From the NCBI GenBank assembly GCA_964385645.1, contig CAYLPT010000125.1, positions 1-47,846 of the forward strand: a DNA stretch of 47,846 bases, in the 5' to 3' direction. This stretch comes from CAYLPT01 sp964385645 (GTDB taxonomy: Bacteria; Armatimonadota; Hebobacteria; Hebobacterales; Hebobacteraceae). Position numbers and translations under genes: made by a program. Shown here piece after piece: positions 32,548 through 41,643 of this stretch. Position 1 is the first letter of the stretch; each line of letters begins with the position of its first letter. The notes below the pieces were generated by a model. It saw only the letters and a list, made by a program, of their open reading frames with translations, made no database searches and had not been told where the DNA came from.

Positions 32548-33938
32548 TCCGGGTTGGGCTTGGGGAGCCTCGCCTCCACGTCGCTGCGCCAGGCGCGCAG
32601 CATGTCGTGGAGCTGCTTGGCGAGCCGTGGCTCGGCCTTCGCCAGGTTGCGTTGCTCGCCAACGTCCTCACGCAGGTGGTAGAGCTCCAAGCGGCCGTCC
32701 TCGAAGAACTCGATGAGCTTGTGGTCGCCGGCGCGCACGGACGAGCCCGGCGTGCCGCCCTGGTTGCCGTAGTGCGGGTAGTGCCAGAAGATGGCCTCCC
32801 GGTCCAGCCTATCCTCGCCGCGCAGAAGCGGAACCAGGCTGACACCATCGCGGTGCTGCTCGCGCATCGGGTCAAGGCCGGCCGCCTCCAGGAACGTGGG
32901 GTAGAAGTCCGGCGTCGTGACCGGTACCTCGCAGCGGCTGCCGGGCCGGGTGACGCCGGGCCACCTGGCGATGAGGGGCACGCGGGTGCCGCCCTCGTAC
33001 ATCCATCCCTTGCCCTCTGCAAGCGGGCGGTTGGTGGTAGGGGATCCCTCGGCGGTGGAGAGACCGCCGTTGTCGGAGGTGAAGATGACAATAGTGTTGT
33101 CGGCCCGCCCGGTCTCCTCCAGCACGCGAAGGATGCGACCGACGCCCTCATCCACACTCTGGATCATCGCGGCATAGCGCGGATCAGACTGGATGAGCCG
33201 ACGCGTGATGCGCTGGTCCTTCTTGTGTTCGACCGGGTAGAAGGCGCCCTCCTCGAACGCGTTCTGCCTGTCCAGGCCGAGCTTCCTCGCCTTCGCGGCG
33301 AAGCGCTCGGCGTATTCGGGCTTGCCCTGGATAGGGGTGTGCACGGCATAGTAGCAGAGGTGCAGGAAGAAGGGCTTATCACCACAGCCCCGGATGAGCT
33401 CAACGGCCTCCTGGGTCAAGCGGTCGGTCAGATACTCGCCCTCGGGGCCGTCCTCCAGGGTAGGGATGCCCCAGGGGCTGAAGTAGCCGTTGTGCAGCCA
33501 GCCCCAGTCGCACCCGCCGACGTTGACCTCGAAGCCGTGGTGCTCGGGGAAGTATGGCTCGCCGCCGAGATGCCACTTGCCGACATGCCAAGTTGCGTAT
33601 CCACCCGCCCTCAGCGCGGTCGCGAGGGACTTCTCTTCCAGGGGAAGGTGGTCGGTGTAGGGAGCGCTGATCAGCTTGCCCCGCTCGTGCCCGCCAATCC
33701 AGTTGGTGACCCCCACCCGAGCCGGGTACTTCCCGGTCAGCACGCTGGCCCGCGTCGGTGAGCAGACGGGGGAGGCGGCATAGGCGTCGGTGAAGCGCAT
33801 TCCCGCGGCGGCGAGGCGGTCTGTGTTGGGGGTCTCGTAGAACTCGCTGCCGTAGCAGGTTAGGTCTCTCCAGCCCATGTCGTCGAGCAGGATGAAGACG
33901 ATGCTGGGCCTGGTGCTCGGGGTGGTCGCCAACCTCAT
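32529..33938 (-). CDS. one-Cys sulfatase (arylsulfatase family)
   Basis: A 469-residue formylglycine-dependent sulfatase. The activation motif C59-S-P-T-R63 within SPVCSPTRASVLTGKYP is intact, with Cys59 the residue oxidised to formylglycine by a sulfatase-maturing enzyme. Metal ligands appear in FILLDDMGW (Asp19, Asp20) and FTSDNGG, and a WHVGKWHLG catalytic segment is present. No signal peptide is seen from the ATG at 33938, and upstream codons are not convincing, so it may be cytoplasmic or misannotated at the N-terminus. A polysaccharide or glycosaminoglycan sulfate is the likely substrate, in keeping with the surrounding glycosidases. Confidence 0.92.
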   Translation of the reverse strand: MRLATTPSTRPSIVFILLDDMGWRDLTCYGSEFYETPNTDRLAAAGMRFTDAYAASPVCSPTRASVLTGKYPARVGVTNWIGGHERGKLISAPYTDHLPLEEKSLATALRAGGYATWHVGKWHLGGEPYFPEHHGFEVNVGGCDWGWLHNGYFSPWGIPTLEDGPEGEYLTDRLTQEAVELIRGCGDKPFFLHLCYYAVHTPIQGKPEYAERFAAKARKLGLDRQNAFEEGAFYPVEHKKDQRITRRLIQSDPRYAAMIQSVDEGVGRILRVLEETGRADNTIVIFTSDNGGLSTAEGSPTTNRPLAEGKGWMYEGGTRVPLIARWPGVTRPGSRCEVPVTTPDFYPTFLEAAGLDPMREQHRDGVSLVPLLRGEDRLDREAIFWHYPHYGNQGGTPGSSVRAGDHKLIEFFEDGRLELYHLREDVGEQRNLAKAEPRLAKQLHDMLRAWRSDVEARLPKPNPDYVPWQ

Positions 33939-34347
33939 CTGATGTCTCGCCTCGCGGCTCGTTCCGCCCGCGGCCTCACGGACCATGCCGGGCGCGACGG
34001 CGCCCGCGCCTCCCTCGGCAGCTCCCCGGCGCGACCCGCCGTGATGCCCTCGCGCAGGGTAGCCCCGCACCCTGTTCGCCGCCTGCGGCGATTTCGCCTG
34101 CGCCCGCCGCTGACAGCGGCTGCTGGTGCGAGACCACCGTACCGCTATCCGCAGACTCGCTCGCTCCGGCTCGCGCTCCCGCTTCCGCGAGTATCGCCCC
34201 GCCCTGTCTCGTCCTGGGGCTGCAGCAATGAACCATCTCGGTAGTTGCGTCACAGTCAGCAGAGAGCAGGGACGAGCACCCGAGGCGCAGAATCCAACAG
34301 CCGGCCTGACGGAGGCGACTCTCAGCCAACGAGGAGGTCGCTGCGCC
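33939..34347. other. no gene seen
   Basis: Intergenic between the divergent sulfatase and VOC genes. It holds short GC-rich inverted repeats (for example around 34075-34115) but no domain-bearing frame. Promoters for both flanking genes should be here; I see no clear hexamers. Confidence 0.5.
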
Positions 34348-34710
34348 ATGGACCACGTACCGGTTCACTTCGAGATCCCCGCGGATGATCCCGAGGAGCT
34401 GGCCCGCTACTACCAGGAGCTCTTCGGCTGGAGGATCGAGAAGACTTCCACGGACTACTGGATGATCGAGACCGATCCTGTAAATCGGGGGGTTGGCGGC
34501 GGGATGATGAAGCGCCAGATGCCTCAGCAGCAGATCCTGGTCTACTTCCAGGTCGAGTCCGTTGACGACTTCGCGGCGCAGGTGAAGGGCTTGGGCGGCC
34601 AGGTGGTCATGGACAAGCGTGCGATTACCGGCATGGGCTACTTCGCCGTCTGCCTCGATCCCCAGCACAACGCCTTCGCCCTCTGGCAGACAGACCCATC
34701 GGCCGCTTGA
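34348..34710 (+). CDS. VOC-family (glyoxalase-like) protein
   Basis: A 120-residue protein with two beta-alpha-beta-beta-beta units: VPVHFEIPADDPEELARYYQ-type opening with the GW fold marker LFGWRIEK, and the second half LVYFQVESVDDFAAQV ending with DPQHNAFALWQ. This matches the small CFP-30/glyoxalase-like VOC proteins. Possible metal ligands are His7 and a C-terminal Glu/Gln, but the final acidic ligand is unclear. The ATG at 34348 has GAGGAGG upstream; I reject the longer frame from 34126. Function unknown. Confidence 0.85.
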   Translation: MDHVPVHFEIPADDPEELARYYQELFGWRIEKTSTDYWMIETDPVNRGVGGGMMKRQMPQQQILVYFQVESVDDFAAQVKGLGGQVVMDKRAITGMGYFAVCLDPQHNAFALWQTDPSAA

Positions 34711-34716
34711 CCATCC

Positions 34717-35478
34717 CTAACCCCCGAGGAGCGAAAGGCTGACCGCCATCACGGTCATGCCGGAGATAGCGCCGATGATGGCAGCATGCTCCTCGCCATA
34801 CTCCTTTGCGGCTGGCAGGAGTTCATCCAATGAGATGAACACCATCATTCCCGCTACCCCTGCCAGCACTACGGCCAGAACGGCATCATTGAGCACCCTG
34901 AGGAGGAAGATGGCGGTCAGGCCTGCCCCAACCGGTTCTGCAGCACCAGCCACAAAGGACCACAGGAGCGCCCTCTTCCTGCTGCCCGTAGCGGCGTAGA
35001 TGGGCGCGGCGACCGCAATGCCCTCCGGGATGTTGTGCAGCGCGATGGCGACAGCGACGGCGGTCCCCAGTCGGGGATCAACCAGAGTGCTCACGAACGT
35101 GGCCATGCCCTCCGGGAAGTTATGGATGGCGACGCCCAGTGCGACGAACGTGCCCAGCCTGAGGAGTCTGCGATCGCTGGCCCCCGCGCCCGCATCAACC
35201 ACTCCTTCGTACGAGTGGGGGATGGACACGTCAATCAGGAACATGACAACCATCCCGCCCAGGAAGGCCGCGTACCCCCAGCCGGAGCCCAGGACCTCGA
35301 GTCCCACCGGCAGCAACTCGCCGAACGACACGAGAACCATCATGCCTGCGGCGAACCCAAGTGAGACAGCCATGAACCGGGGCCCTGGGGCCCCAATCGC
35401 GAACACCAGCAGGCCGCCGACGGCCGTCGAGAGCCCCGCCGCGGTAGTCAGAACCAACGCAAGGACCGATGTGGGCAC
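34717..35478 (-). CDS. ZIP-family metal transporter (ZupT-like)
   Basis: A 253-residue, eight-helix divalent-metal importer. The two metal-binding helices carry HNFPEGMATF (TM4) and HNIPEGIAVAAP (TM5), the ZIP signature for Zn, Fe or Mn. The GTG start is at 35478. It lies beside a cytochrome b5-like gene and a Dps-like ferritin, so iron or zinc supply is a reasonable physiological reading. It converges on the VOC gene with a 6-base gap. Confidence 0.93.
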   Translation of the reverse strand: MPTSVLALVLTTAAGLSTAVGGLLVFAIGAPGPRFMAVSLGFAAGMMVLVSFGELLPVGLEVLGSGWGYAAFLGGMVVMFLIDVSIPHSYEGVVDAGAGASDRRLLRLGTFVALGVAIHNFPEGMATFVSTLVDPRLGTAVAVAIALHNIPEGIAVAAPIYAATGSRKRALLWSFVAGAAEPVGAGLTAIFLLRVLNDAVLAVVLAGVAGMMVFISLDELLPAAKEYGEEHAAIIGAISGMTVMAVSLSLLGG

Positions 35479-35530
35479 GCTACCCCCGTATCACCTGGCC
35501 CGCACTTCAACAGGCGCGGCAGTGTGCACG

Positions 35531-35764
35531 TCAGTCCACGAGAACGCCCACCACGGCGAGGCGCTGCCGCAGCTCCGCGCCGTGTGGGGCGCCGGAAAGC
35601 GCATCCGTCAGGTCTTCGCCAGCCCCGTGGACGAGCCAGTGTACTCCGCCGCGCCAGTGCCGGCCACCTGAGGCGTCGTGGACCTTGCCTCGACAAGCGA
35701 AGCAGATCGGTGCGTCGTCCTGGCCGCGATACTGGCGAAGCTCCTTTCTGGTGAGGGCGCGCAT
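35531..35764 (-). CDS. prokaryotic cytochrome b5-like heme-binding protein
   Basis: A 77-residue single-domain protein. The family pattern is visible: opening LTRKELRQYRGQDDAP, then a RGKVHDASG strand, a heme-ligand His in GGVHWLVH, and AGEDLTDALSGAPHG with the second His, closing VVGVLVD. Two Cys (CFAC) at positions usually held by Val/Ala-Tyr are unusual. It probably carries electrons or binds heme in the cytoplasm. The ATG at 35764 has only a weak ribosome site. It is downstream of, and on the same strand as, the ferritin-like gene. Confidence 0.82.
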   Translation of the reverse strand: MRALTRKELRQYRGQDDAPICFACRGKVHDASGGRHWRGGVHWLVHGAGEDLTDALSGAPHGAELRQRLAVVGVLVD

Positions 35765-35856
35765 CGCTGAGCCGCCCTGTGCGGCACCTCGGAGCTGGGG
35801 GCGGCCCGAACGCGGCTGGTGATCGGGCCGCCCTCGCACACAGTCGGCGGGCAGTG

Positions 35857-36414
35857 CTACGGGTGCAGGAACTTGCGGACGAAGGGAGACTCGCCGGGCG
35901 TGCGGCGACCGAAGTGCCCAGACGGCCCCTCTCCCAGGAACTCGGAGAACCAGGCCTCGTGCTCGATTTCCTCGTTGAGGATGGCGAGCGCGAGATCGTA
36001 GGTGCGATGGTCCTTTCCCGCGGTGAGGTTGCAGATGTGCGTGTAGCCGCGCACCGCGCAGCGCTCGGCCTCCAGCAGCACCTTGAGCAGGGCCTTCACG
36101 TCCTTGGGGTCCCTGGGGAGCTTCGCCGGGGGGCAGGCCGAGCAGTCGTGGAACTCCTTCATGTCCTCCGGGAGCTTCCCCCCGAGCTCATAGATCCGCG
36201 GCACCAGGGCCTCGAAGTGATTTCGGTCCTCGATCCGAGCGTCCTCCGCGATCTGCTTGATGCCTTCACCCTCCAGCCCGATCAGGTTCACACGCAGGAT
36301 CGTGTAGTAGTAGAACGTGGTCAACTCGGCGGCCGCGTTCCTCACCAGCAGCTCGACCAGTTCGTCCACGTTCAGCCCTGCCTTTTCCACCATCTCTCGT
36401 GCCACCTTCGCCAT
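35857..36414 (-). CDS. Dps-like (DPSL) ferritin-fold protein
   Basis: A 185-residue four-helix protein that probably stores iron and consumes peroxide. Ferroxidase-type residues lie in AAAELTTFYYY (E), ARIEDRNHFEALVPRIYELG (E..H), EAERCAVRGYTHICN and NEEIEHEAW. The two Cys of a DPSL-type thioferritin motif are present (CSACPP and ERC). The second ATG (36414, MAKVAREM) has GGAGG with ideal 8-base spacing; the first ATG (36420) lies only 2 bases from it, so I choose 36414. It follows a frameshifted Fur-family gene on the same strand, the usual regulator partner of Dps genes. Confidence 0.93.
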   Translation of the reverse strand: MAKVAREMVEKAGLNVDELVELLVRNAAAELTTFYYYTILRVNLIGLEGEGIKQIAEDARIEDRNHFEALVPRIYELGGKLPEDMKEFHDCSACPPAKLPRDPKDVKALLKVLLEAERCAVRGYTHICNLTAGKDHRTYDLALAILNEEIEHEAWFSEFLGEGPSGHFGRRTPGESPFVRKFLHP

Positions 36415-36502
36415 TCTCATCGCCTCCTTACTTGGTCTGTCCTTCGGTGAAAACGGCCGGCCTTCTGAGCGCGGGATGGCATCGTGCCGGCGCCTCTCGC
36501 CT

Positions 36503-36912
36503 TCAGCGCTCCGCGTGCTTAGGCCTCGCTCCGCATCGTTTGCGGACCCCGCGCAGTTCACGACGAGCCGAGCGGACCTGCCCCCACGATCTCACCTCCT
36601 TGGGCGCGCGGAACCGGTCGAGATAGCCGGTGTGGAAGTCTCGCACCATCCCACACGTCGCACACACGAAGTGATGGTGCGCGTTCGTGTCGGCCTCGTA
36701 ATGCATCCGCTCCTGGTCCGCGAGCACCACCGACGCAGGCCCCAGATCCACCAGCAGCCGCATCGTCCGGTACACTGGCGTTCCCGGACTGGCTTGTGGA
36801 TGGTCTCGATATCCGGCTGCTCGTCGGTGCTGCCCGCCTCGCGGGCTATCTCCAGCCGCTGATGAGTGACCCTGCGGCCCGAATGCCGGAGGGCATCCAG
36901 GAACCGGCTCAA
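36503..36912 (-). pseudogene. frameshifted Fur/PerR-family regulator
   Basis: From a TTG start at 36912 the frame encodes the Fur winged-helix opening (SRFLDALRHSGRRVTHQRLEI...ETIHKPVRERQ). At about 36774-36780 homology jumps to another frame, reading VYRTMRLLVDLG, AHHHFVCATCGMVRDF and the usual C-terminus to 36503. In intact relatives about eight residues (the NPAVSLAT-like start of the recognition helix) lie between ER and VYRT, so a short deletion with frame change has occurred here. The zinc/metal-binding HHHFVC..CG is intact. Such regulators sense peroxide or iron and control dps. Either it is a true pseudogene or a sequence error. Confidence 0.75.
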
Positions 36913-37415
36913 GCGCCGGTCAGTCTCTCACGCGGGCGCCGCCATTGCCGCCATCAGCCTACTCGCCAGCCATTCCCGCCTGCTGATGATACGGCATTCG
37001 GCCCCCACATCAACCGCTCTTGTGGGCTGTCGGGAGCACATCCGTGGCCCATTGCTCCGTTGGCCGCACATCGGGACTCAGCCATGGGCAGCGGGGACTT
37101 CGACAGGAGGCCGAGGCGCCGTCACAGGCGACAGGGCGCGCTGTGTTGGCTCAAGGCTGCCCTGCTGAGGGCCACGCGCCGCGCGCGTGTCGCTCAGTAG
37201 GCATCCAGGACAGCCCTGGAGAGGGCGCGCGCTCAATGCTGGGGCTGGGAACGGCCCTCCGAGAGGCTCGGCAGGGGCTGGGACGCAATGTGGCAGGAGG
37301 CCGGGCTGCGGCGAGGAGCGGCCAAGTCGGTTCGGCGCCAAGGCGGGGGCAGTACACACGCGCGCGACACCATCTCGCCATCCGCCGCCCCCGTGGCCGA
37401 CGCCGGCCGTCTGCC
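36913..37415. other. no gene seen
   Basis: About 500 bases between the Fur-family remnant and the nitrilase-family gene. Open frames on both strands give low-complexity translations. I see no RNA gene, repeat or clear promoter. Confidence 0.5.
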
Positions 37416-38159
37416 TCATCCTGCGCTGAGGGCAACCTCGCCCACCACGATCGCCTCCACTCCGGGGGCGGATGCGGCCACAACCTCCCCGTTGGCCGCC
37501 GCTATCCCCGCTGTTCCCATGTTGGGTGCATAGCCGTCGCCGGCCCACACGGTGCCTGTGCGGTCTGCCCACCCCACGGGCGCGCCCGCGATCCTGGCTC
37601 CGTCTATGACCCATTGCTGCGGATCGCCCTCGCAGTTGAACGGGCTCAGCACGAGGTCCACCTTCCCCGCCAGTCTCCTCCAATTCTCCTTGAAGGCATT
37701 CTCATAGCACAGCATCACTGCTGTCTTCGCCGGCCGGACGTCGAAGATCTCGATGCCGTCACCGGGCAGCATCAGGCTAAGCTCGTCGCGGTATGGCCGT
37801 TCGGAGTCGGGCCACAAGCAGGACTTGTAGTGCACCCCGGCGAGGCTGCCGCACTCGAAGACAGCCGCGGCGTTGCGGATGCCTCCCGCCGCCTTCTCGA
37901 GATAGCCGACCACCAGCAGACACTTGCCTGCTGCGGAGAGCTCGCGGAAGCGCTGCAGGAACGGGCTGTCGAGGTCCTCGGCGTAGGGCGTCAGGTCGTC
38001 TGCGCAGTATCCCGCGGCGAAGGCCTCCGGCAGCACCACGACGTCGGGCCGCGCGGCCAGGCTGATCTCCGTCAACCGCAGCGCGCGCTCGTAGTTCGCC
38101 GTCACCAGACCATCCAGGCTTGACACGGCGATCGCCGCTATGCGAATCTTCCGCTCCAC
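37416..38159 (-). CDS. nitrilase-superfamily carbon-nitrogen hydrolase
   Basis: A 247-residue amidase or N-carbamoylase-like enzyme. The catalytic triad is complete: Glu45 in VVLPEAF, Lys112 in VHYKSCLW and Cys151 in AVMLCYEN. The GTG start at 38159 is chosen because GGAGG lies 7 bases upstream. Upstream in-frame ATG at 38177 is possible but less well placed. No signal peptide. The substrate (omega-amide, carbamoyl compound or nitrile) cannot be told. The gene stands alone, with ~280 bases of unassigned sequence before the TonB receptor gene's end. Confidence 0.9.
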   Translation of the reverse strand: MERKIRIAAIAVSSLDGLVTANYERALRLTEISLAARPDVVVLPEAFAAGYCADDLTPYAEDLDSPFLQRFRELSAAGKCLLVVGYLEKAAGGIRNAAAVFECGSLAGVHYKSCLWPDSERPYRDELSLMLPGDGIEIFDVRPAKTAVMLCYENAFKENWRRLAGKVDLVLSPFNCEGDPQQWVIDGARIAGAPVGWADRTGTVWAGDGYAPNMGTAGIAAANGEVVAASAPGVEAIVVGEVALSAG

Positions 38160-38436
38160 GCTACTGCCTCCGCCCATCCCGCGTACCGACCCCGGAGAAG
38201 TGAACGCCCTGTTAGGCAGCCTCGGCCGCGGCGCCCGGCAGCCCAGAGACGAGTGCACCCCTGCCAACTCGGCGCTGCGTCCGGGCTCGCGAAGACCTTC
38301 CTGCACGCGTGGCGCCGTGAGAGCCCTTCCCCAGGCGAGGGTAGCTTCCCTGCCGCCGAGCAGGATACCGCCCTCGGTAGGCAGCGCGCAGTGCGTCTCC
38401 GCGTTGGCCGCGCGCGATGGGAGCGGAGCCGATCGG

Positions 38437-40479
38437 TCAGAACTGCCAGGAGACGGTGGCGCTGGCCCACCGCCCGGGGCGCGGGTAGAAGAGCAGGTCC
38501 TGGGCCTCGACGCCCATGACGTTCTTCACGGCAAGAGTGAGCTCCGCGCCCGCGCTGAGATGCCTGGAGTACTTGTAGTTGACCCAGACGAACCCTGGCA
38601 TGCTGGGCGGCACGACCACGTTCCAGGGCTCTCCGACGAAGATCGGCTGATCCACGTCGGTTCGGCGCCGCCCGTACGCCAGCACCTCCAGAACGTGCTC
38701 TCCACCGCGCCCATCCATGACCGCGGCGCCGGCCTTCGCGCTATGCCGGGGGAAGGCAGTCCGAAAGGCGGCGATGAATGGAGCTCCGGTCGCGGTGTCC
38801 GCCGCGTCGAGGTAGGTGTAGTTGGCCCAGAGCGATCCCCGGTTCCACTGCGACTGCCAGGAGGCCTCCACGCCGCGGAACCGAGCCTGGTTGAGGTTGC
38901 AGAACACATTCTGGTCGTCGGCCACCACGAGGTCCTTGAGGTCGCTGTTGAAGAGCGTGAGGTCGAGGATGCCGCTGGGGAACACTCGCGAGAGGTCTGC
39001 CTGGTAGGTCCATCCCATCTCCGGCTGCAGGTGCGGGTTGCCCACCCAGACCCCTTGCCCGTAGAGCTCGATGAGGTTCGGGAAGCGGCGGTTGCGGGTG
39101 AACGCGAGGCGGAGCCCGGTCGCGGGGTCGAGCCGCGTGCGCCAACTGGCGAAGGGTGAGGCGACCGCCTGCCCCGGGTCCTCGGCGTCATAGCGCCCGC
39201 CGAGCGTCAGGGTTCCCGTCGCCCCGGCCGGCTGAGTGTGCTGGGCGTAGAGCGAACGGCCTCGCTTCGTGTAGGTGCGCCAGCTGCTGGCCGGGATGTG
39301 GTCCCACAGCTGGAGCCTGAGCGGCCCGGCGAAGCCGTAGCTGTCCTTCTGCCAGGACGCGCCCCAGGCCCACACCCGCTCCGGGGCCGGTCGGACGGTG
39401 TGCTGGAACTCCCCCCGGAGCAGCTCGTACTCCCACGGCATGAATCGCTGCTCGGCGTGGTCGGTGAACCACTGGGTCCAGGCCTGCGTCCCGGAGAACC
39501 AGGTGGGGACGACCCGTACCATGATCTCGGAGTGCTCACCGAGGCCGCGCTCATAGGTGATGGCCGCCTTCGGCTGGCGCACGTCGGTCCACTCGGCTTC
39601 CCACTTGTCCCGGGGGTTGGGCCCGAGAGGACGCGGGCCATTCTTCTCGCCAAGCACGCCCGCGCCCACCAGCGTCAGCCTGGAGCGGGCGTCAGGGGCC
39701 AGCACGAGCTTCGCGGAGGCGGAGCTCCAGCTCATCTCCGTGTGGGGCAGCCATCCGCTCGTCTGGTTGCGGGTGAAGGAGAGGAAGTGATTCCGAGTCG
39801 CGCTGCCGCCACCGGTGTTGACGTCAAGGATGCGCTCGCCGAAGCCGCCCACGGTCGCTGCGACTTCCGTCCCTGGGTACCGGTCACCCGTCTTCATCTC
39901 GAGCAGGACGAGCCCCGCAATCGTGCTCCCAGGGTACTTCGGGGGAACCGGCCCCTTGAGTATTCGCACACTGTCCACGGCCGCCATGGGAACGAAGTTC
40001 AGGATGTACGGACGTCCCATAGGGCTGACGGGAATCCCGTCCAGGATGAGCTCCGTCCATTCAGAGTTATTGCCCCGGATGGTGAGCAAGTGGGCTCCCA
40101 TCAGGCAGCCACTAAGCGTGTCCGCGCCTGGCATCCGCTCGATGACATCTCCGATGAAGCGCGCCATCACCATCTTCTCGACGTCCTCGGAGGTGACGGT
40201 TTCGACCTTCGCCGGCCATTCGTGGCTGGCGGTCACCTCGACCTCGATCTGCGGCTGCGCCGACTCAGCAGCAGCACATGCGTCCCCCGGATGGCTCTCA
40301 CCCACGGACGAGGGCGTCCCTGGCCCGACCCACAGGGGCCCTCCCTCCGGCGCGGGCCCCTGATCTGGGACAGCAACGGGCTCGTGGGAGGCGCCTGGAG
40401 CGGCATTGTCCGCGGCCCCGGCGGCCCCCACAGCAACGATCGCCAACAATGCCAGCAGTCCCGCAACACGGCAGTGCAT
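38437..40479 (-). CDS. TonB-dependent outer-membrane receptor
   Basis: A 680-residue outer-membrane transporter with a signal peptide (residues 1-22). A plug domain spans about 85-205 (VETVTSEDVEKMV; HLLTIRGNNSEWTELILDGIPV; DSVRILKGPVPPKYPGSTIAG). The beta-barrel runs to a C-terminal Phe (TVSWQF), as required for BamA insertion. There is a Pro/Gly-rich spacer between signal peptide and plug. It lies 114 bases downstream of a molybdate/tungstate-type ABC ATPase gene on the same strand, suggesting it brings the same ligand, or a chelate of it, across the outer membrane. That pairing is inferred from position. Confidence 0.93.
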   Translation of the reverse strand: MHCRVAGLLALLAIVAVGAAGAADNAAPGASHEPVAVPDQGPAPEGGPLWVGPGTPSSVGESHPGDACAAAESAQPQIEVEVTASHEWPAKVETVTSEDVEKMVMARFIGDVIERMPGADTLSGCLMGAHLLTIRGNNSEWTELILDGIPVSPMGRPYILNFVPMAAVDSVRILKGPVPPKYPGSTIAGLVLLEMKTGDRYPGTEVAATVGGFGERILDVNTGGGSATRNHFLSFTRNQTSGWLPHTEMSWSSASAKLVLAPDARSRLTLVGAGVLGEKNGPRPLGPNPRDKWEAEWTDVRQPKAAITYERGLGEHSEIMVRVVPTWFSGTQAWTQWFTDHAEQRFMPWEYELLRGEFQHTVRPAPERVWAWGASWQKDSYGFAGPLRLQLWDHIPASSWRTYTKRGRSLYAQHTQPAGATGTLTLGGRYDAEDPGQAVASPFASWRTRLDPATGLRLAFTRNRRFPNLIELYGQGVWVGNPHLQPEMGWTYQADLSRVFPSGILDLTLFNSDLKDLVVADDQNVFCNLNQARFRGVEASWQSQWNRGSLWANYTYLDAADTATGAPFIAAFRTAFPRHSAKAGAAVMDGRGGEHVLEVLAYGRRRTDVDQPIFVGEPWNVVVPPSMPGFVWVNYKYSRHLSAGAELTLAVKNVMGVEAQDLLFYPRPGRWASATVSWQF

Positions 40480-40593
40480 CTGTTGTGCTCCTCTCCAGCA
40501 AGATGTCGCTCAAGTCATCACGCGCCAACGGAGGCGGCGGTCGCGCCTGGGAAGGGATGTAAGCCTCGGAGATCGGTGACCACGGCGCTAGTG

Positions 40594-41634
40594 TCAGCCG
40601 TCGTGCATGATGTGGAGGGCTGCGGGCTCGATGACGGCGCTCACCGCGTCACCCGCCTGGAGGTTCAGGTCGGCCCGCTCCTGTCTGCTCACGGTGACGA
40701 CGAGCGGAGTCCCTATGTCGAGGATCACCTCGTAGATGGGCCCAAGCCAGCGGAGCTGACGGACGACGCCTCGGAAGCTGAGAGCCGAGGGTGGGGGGGC
40801 CTCTCGGGAGAGGGCAATCTGGTCGGGCCGGATGCACACACAGCGCCCGTCGGGCGTCCGGCCCAGGGCGTGATGAAGGCGCCCGATCACCGGGCAGGAG
40901 CGGGGGCTTGTCCCGCGGCGAGGGAAGACGTTGACGATGCCGAGGAACTCGGCGACAGTCCGGCAGTTGGGCTGTGTGAAAGCCTGCTCGATGGTGTCCA
41001 CCTGGAGCAGCCGGCCGGCATTGCAGACGCCGATATGAGTGGCGAGGTTGAAGGCCTCGTCGAAGTCGTGGGTGACGTGGATCACCGTGAGGCCGAGCTG
41101 GCGGTGGAGGTCGGCGAGCTGCAGGCCTAGCTCCTTTCTGGTGACGACATCGAGCGCGGACAGCGACTCATCGAGCAGAAGGAGCTCGCAGTTCAGCACG
41201 AGGGCGCGTGCGAAGGCGGTGCGCTGGCGCTCGCCGCCGCTGAGGTTCTCGATGCCCCGGCCGAGGAGGTGGGCGATGCGCATGGTCTCGGCCGCCGCGC
41301 GCACCCGCTGAGCGAGCTCCTCTCCCCGAAGGCCGCGCTCCCGGAGGCCGTAAGCGATGTTCTCGAAGACGCTCATGTGCGGGAAGAGGGCGTGGTCCTG
41401 GGGAACGTAGCCGATGTTCCGCGCCTCGGGCGGGAGCGCCGTCACATCCCGCCCATGCATGCGGATGAGGCCGCGATCGGGCCGGTGGAGCCCGGCGATG
41501 CACTCGAGGAGGATCGTCTTCCCGGCCCCGGTGGGCCCGGCCAGGCAGAAGTACTGCCCTTCCTCCACCCTCAGGTCTACCTCCCGAAGGGAGAACTCGC
41601 CGAGCCGAAGCGCGATGCCCTCGAGTTCCAGCAC
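40594..41634 (-). CDS. ModC/TupC-like ABC transporter ATPase
   Basis: A 346-residue ATPase: Walker A GPTGAGKT (33-40), Q-loop YVPQD, signature LSGGE (131-135), Walker B LLLLDE (151-156), and switch His in VIHVTHDFDE. The residue after the Walker B Glu is Ser rather than the usual Pro (LLLLDES). The C-terminal ~110 residues form a TOBE-type oxyanion-sensing domain (FRGVVRQLRWLGPIYEVILD). It powers the permease encoded 9 bases upstream. Molybdate, tungstate or a related oxyanion is the likely substrate from family. Confidence 0.92.
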   Translation of the reverse strand: MLELEGIALRLGEFSLREVDLRVEEGQYFCLAGPTGAGKTILLECIAGLHRPDRGLIRMHGRDVTALPPEARNIGYVPQDHALFPHMSVFENIAYGLRERGLRGEELAQRVRAAAETMRIAHLLGRGIENLSGGERQRTAFARALVLNCELLLLDESLSALDVVTRKELGLQLADLHRQLGLTVIHVTHDFDEAFNLATHIGVCNAGRLLQVDTIEQAFTQPNCRTVAEFLGIVNVFPRRGTSPRSCPVIGRLHHALGRTPDGRCVCIRPDQIALSREAPPPSALSFRGVVRQLRWLGPIYEVILDIGTPLVVTVSRQERADLNLQAGDAVSAVIEPAALHIMHDG

Positions 41635-41643
41635 GCTGCTGCC

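Noticed and set aside
39238..41130. 630-codon open frame on the plus strand opposite the TonB receptor and ABC ATPase
   Set aside because: The opposite strand encodes well-conserved proteins; this is a GC-rich shadow.
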